Source: Bacteroidota bacterium (GTDB lineage Bacteria > Bacteroidota > Bacteroidia > Bacteroidales > UBA1402). Taken from it: a stretch of 9,884 bases of DNA. Below are positions 8,076-9,884 of the stretch, piece after piece (within the stretch, counting starts at the first letter, position 1; every line of letters starts with the position of its first letter). The notes under the pieces are model-generated. The model made no database searches and had not been told where the DNA came from. It saw only the letters and a list, made by a program, of their open reading frames with translations. The stretch covers positions 1-9,884 of the forward strand of contig JAUZOU010000079.1 of NCBI GenBank assembly GCA_030706285.1, in the 5' to 3' direction. The translations under genes and the position numbers were made by a program.

Positions 8076-9713
8076 TTAGCACATCGGACAAACCGGCTTC
8101 AGTTGTTTGAAGAAATCGTTGCCTTTATCGTCAACGAGAATAAAAGCAGGGAAATCTTCGACGCGGATCTTCCAGATGGCTTCCATGCCGAGTTCAGGAT
8201 ATTCGACGCATTCAATGCTCTTGATGTTCTCCTGAGCAAGGATAGCGGCCGGGCCACCGATGGAACCCAGATAAAAACCGCCATGTTTCTGGCAGGCATC
8301 CGTAACCTGTTGCGAACGATTACCTTTAGCCAGCATGATCATGCTGCCGCCTTTGCTCTGGAACAAGTCGACGTACGGATCCATCCGGCCGGCCGTCGTC
8401 GGGCCCATAGATCCGCAAGGATAACCTTCCGGTGTTTTAGCCGGTCCGGCATAGTAAACAGGATGGTCCTTGAAATATTGAGGCAGGTCTTCACCCGCAT
8501 CCAACCGTTCCTTCAATTTGGCATGGGCAATATCACGAGCCACAATGATGGTACCGTTCAACGAAAGACGAGTTGCCACAGGATACTTGGTCAATTCTTT
8601 CAGCACGTTAGAAATGGGCTGATCCAGATTGATGCTGATCACTTTGCCTTCACCGGCTTTGCGGTAGGCTTCAGGAATGTACTGGCCAGGGTTGTATTCC
8701 ATTGTTTCCAGCCAAATGCCGTCTTTATTGATCTTCCCCTTAATGTTCCTGTCGGCCGAGCAGGAAACAGCCATGGCAACCGGACAGGAAGCACCGTGAC
8801 GCGGCAAGCGAATGATGCGGACATCATGTGCAAAATACTTACCGCCAAACTGGGCACCTAGACCGATGCTGTGGGCAGCCTTCAACATTTTTTCTTCCAG
8901 TGCCTTGTCGCGGAAAGCCTGACCCCAGTCGTTACCTTCCGCCGGCAGTTCATCGTAGTATTTGGTGGAGGCCAGCTTGACCGTTTTCACCGTCATGTCG
9001 GCAGAAGTACCCCCAATGACAAATGCAATGTGATAAGGAGGGCAAGCCGCCGTTCCAAGTGACTTCATCTTCTCGATGAGGAATTTTTCGAGCGTGTCGG
9101 GATTCAGCAGCGCTTTGGTTTCCTGATATAAATAGGTCTTATTCTGAGAGCCACCGCCTTTGGCAATAAACAGGAAGTTGTATTCAGCTCCGTGACCGGC
9201 CATGATATCAATCTGGGCAGGCAGGTTGCAACCGGAATTCTTTTCCTTGTACATATCCAAGGGTATGGTCTGGGAATAGCGCAGATTATTTTCCGTATAA
9301 GTTTTGTAGATGCCCAACGACAAGGCTTCTTCGTCCGTCCCGTCGGTCAGCACCAGATTTCCTCTTTTGGCAAAGACAGTCGCCGTACCGGTATCCTGAC
9401 AGAAAGGCAGAATACCTTTGGCGGAAACTTCAGCATTCCGGAGCATGGTCAAGGCCACAAATTTATCATTATCGGTCGCTTCCGGATCATTCAGAATGGA
9501 AGCGACTTGTTTCTGATGAGCAGCCCGCAGAAAGAAGGACACATCGTGCATGGCCGCATTGGCCAGTAAGGTCAGCCCTTTCGGATCAACGTTCAACAAT
9601 TCTTTTCCTTCGAAGTTGGAAACGGAAACATACTCTTTGGTGAGCAGATGGTATTCTGTCTGATCCTTTCCAACCGGAAGGGGATCTTGATAATGAAATG
9701 GAGGTACAGCCAT
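8076..9713 (-). CDS. fumA: Class I fumarate hydratase (iron-sulfur, FumA/FumB type)
   Basis: Cytoplasmic enzyme of 545 residues interconverting fumarate and L-malate. Length and layout match the single-chain class I enzymes: an N-terminal alpha-type domain (about 1-300) and a C-terminal beta-type domain (about 375-530). The three cysteines expected to hold the oxygen-sensitive 4Fe-4S cluster are Cys105 (LPFCQDTGT), Cys224 (GTAACPPYHIAFVIGGTS) and Cys318 (AVSCSADR), at the positions I recall for E. coli FumA. The C-terminal domain has ARDIAHAK, GSMGPTTAGRMD and GGFYLGSIGGPAA. The protein ends in CPMC, an extra CxxC of unknown meaning. In anaerobic Bacteroidetes fumarase serves the reductive branch from oxaloacetate to succinate. 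The ATG at 9713 has no Shine-Dalgarno motif but a good -7 element lies upstream. Its 3' end is 17 bases from the convergent esterase stop; this gene appears unrelated to the carbohydrate block. Confidence 0.97.
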   Translation of the reverse strand: MAVPPFHYQDPLPVGKDQTEYHLLTKEYVSVSNFEGKELLNVDPKGLTLLANAAMHDVSFFLRAAHQKQVASILNDPEATDNDKFVALTMLRNAEVSAKGILPFCQDTGTATVFAKRGNLVLTDGTDEEALSLGIYKTYTENNLRYSQTIPLDMYKEKNSGCNLPAQIDIMAGHGAEYNFLFIAKGGGSQNKTYLYQETKALLNPDTLEKFLIEKMKSLGTAACPPYHIAFVIGGTSADMTVKTVKLASTKYYDELPAEGNDWGQAFRDKALEEKMLKAAHSIGLGAQFGGKYFAHDVRIIRLPRHGASCPVAMAVSCSADRNIKGKINKDGIWLETMEYNPGQYIPEAYRKAGEGKVISINLDQPISNVLKELTKYPVATRLSLNGTIIVARDIAHAKLKERLDAGEDLPQYFKDHPVYYAGPAKTPEGYPCGSMGPTTAGRMDPYVDLFQSKGGSMIMLAKGNRSQQVTDACQKHGGFYLGSIGGPAAILAQENIKSIECVEYPELGMEAIWKIRVEDFPAFILVDDKGNDFFKQLKPVCPMC

Positions 9714-9738
9714 GATAATCTTGATTTAAATTCGTCTG

Positions 9739-9746
9739 CAAAGATA
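9739..9746 (-). promoter_or_regulatory. -7 element of the fumarase promoter
   Basis: On the minus strand this reads TATCTTTG, a full match to the Bacteroidetes -7 consensus TAnnTTTG, 25 bases before the fumarase ATG. That gives a leader of roughly 15-20 bases, usual for these bacteria. The -33 position is AT-rich but has no clear TTTG. Confidence 0.6.
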
Positions 9747-9822
9747 TAAAATTGCACGCACAGGGATAAGTAAAAGCCTGCGAATTTAAGGGATATTAGC
9801 TGTTCGAAAACCGGCCGGTCTG

Positions 9823-9884
9823 TCAGAACTCTTCCGGTTCGTCGTATTTTTGAAACAAGAAATCGTTGTAAGGGAAACGGGTTA
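9823..9884 (-). CDS. 3' end of an unrecognised gene (partial)
   Basis: On the minus strand the last 19 codons of a frame read TRFPYNDFLFQKYDEPEEF and end in TGA at 9823-9825; the rest lies beyond the right edge. The acidic, aromatic-rich tail and sensible codons make this a plausible real C-terminus, but the piece is too short to assign to a family. It lies 109 bases upstream of fumarase on the same strand. The good fumarase -7 element in between suggests fumarase is transcribed on its own, although readthrough is possible because no strong terminator is seen. Another frame could be the real one. Confidence 0.5.
   Translation of the reverse strand, partial: TRFPYNDFLFQKYDEPEEF

Noticed and set aside
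8055..8861. Plus-strand frame of 268 codons opposite fumarase, overlapping the end of the esterase gene
   Set aside because: It is entirely antisense to the intact, well-conserved fumarase, starts with TTG, and its translation shows no recognisable domain. Codon bias of the true gene explains the lack of stops.
9810..9819. Palindrome ACCGGCCGGT as a terminator for the unidentified minus-strand gene
   Set aside because: It is a continuous palindrome with no loop; folded as RNA only about three pairs would remain around a four-base loop. The four T residues that follow on the minus strand are not enough to support a terminator call.

Overview
The window looks like chromosome from an anaerobic, saccharolytic member of the Bacteroidetes, probably order Bacteroidales. 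The main evidence is a complete hybrid two-component system (periplasmic beta-propellers, histidine kinase, receiver and AraC-type DNA-binding domain in one polypeptide), an architecture characteristic of Bacteroides-type polysaccharide utilisation loci. Secreted or periplasmic carbohydrate-active enzymes flank it. Gene starts lack Shine-Dalgarno motifs, and sequences resembling the Bacteroidetes -7 promoter element (TAnnTTTG) lie upstream of them. I cannot name the genus.

Layout from left to right: (1) 1-1629, plus strand, the 3' part of a family 2 glycoside hydrolase (GH2) whose start lies outside the window. (2) 1630-1758, a convergent gap holding a 13-bp hairpin terminator. (3) 1759-5847, minus strand, the 1362-residue hybrid two-component regulator. 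(4) 5848-6066, a divergent intergenic region with facing promoter-like elements that share an identical TTTGTATCC. (5) 6067-8058, plus strand, an exported SGNH-type (sialate O-acetylesterase-like) carbohydrate esterase. (6) 8076-9713, minus strand, a class I iron-sulfur fumarate hydratase. (7) 9823-9884, minus strand, the last 19 codons of an unrecognised gene. No gap without a gene exceeds about 220 bases.

The first three genes make a coherent carbohydrate-use block. The regulator would sense an oligosaccharide in the periplasm and control nearby glycan-degrading genes; the GH2 would cleave a beta-glycosidic bond and the esterase would remove acetyl decorations that block it. No SusC/SusD pair is in the window, so the rest of the locus probably lies to the left, and the substrate cannot be deduced. 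The right edge is core metabolism: fumarase, which in such anaerobes serves the reductive malate-fumarate-succinate branch. I see no mobile element, RNA gene, CRISPR array or clearly new system. The points most worth checking are the mirrored promoters, the long-looped terminator, the esterase architecture and the very tight esterase-fumarase junction.
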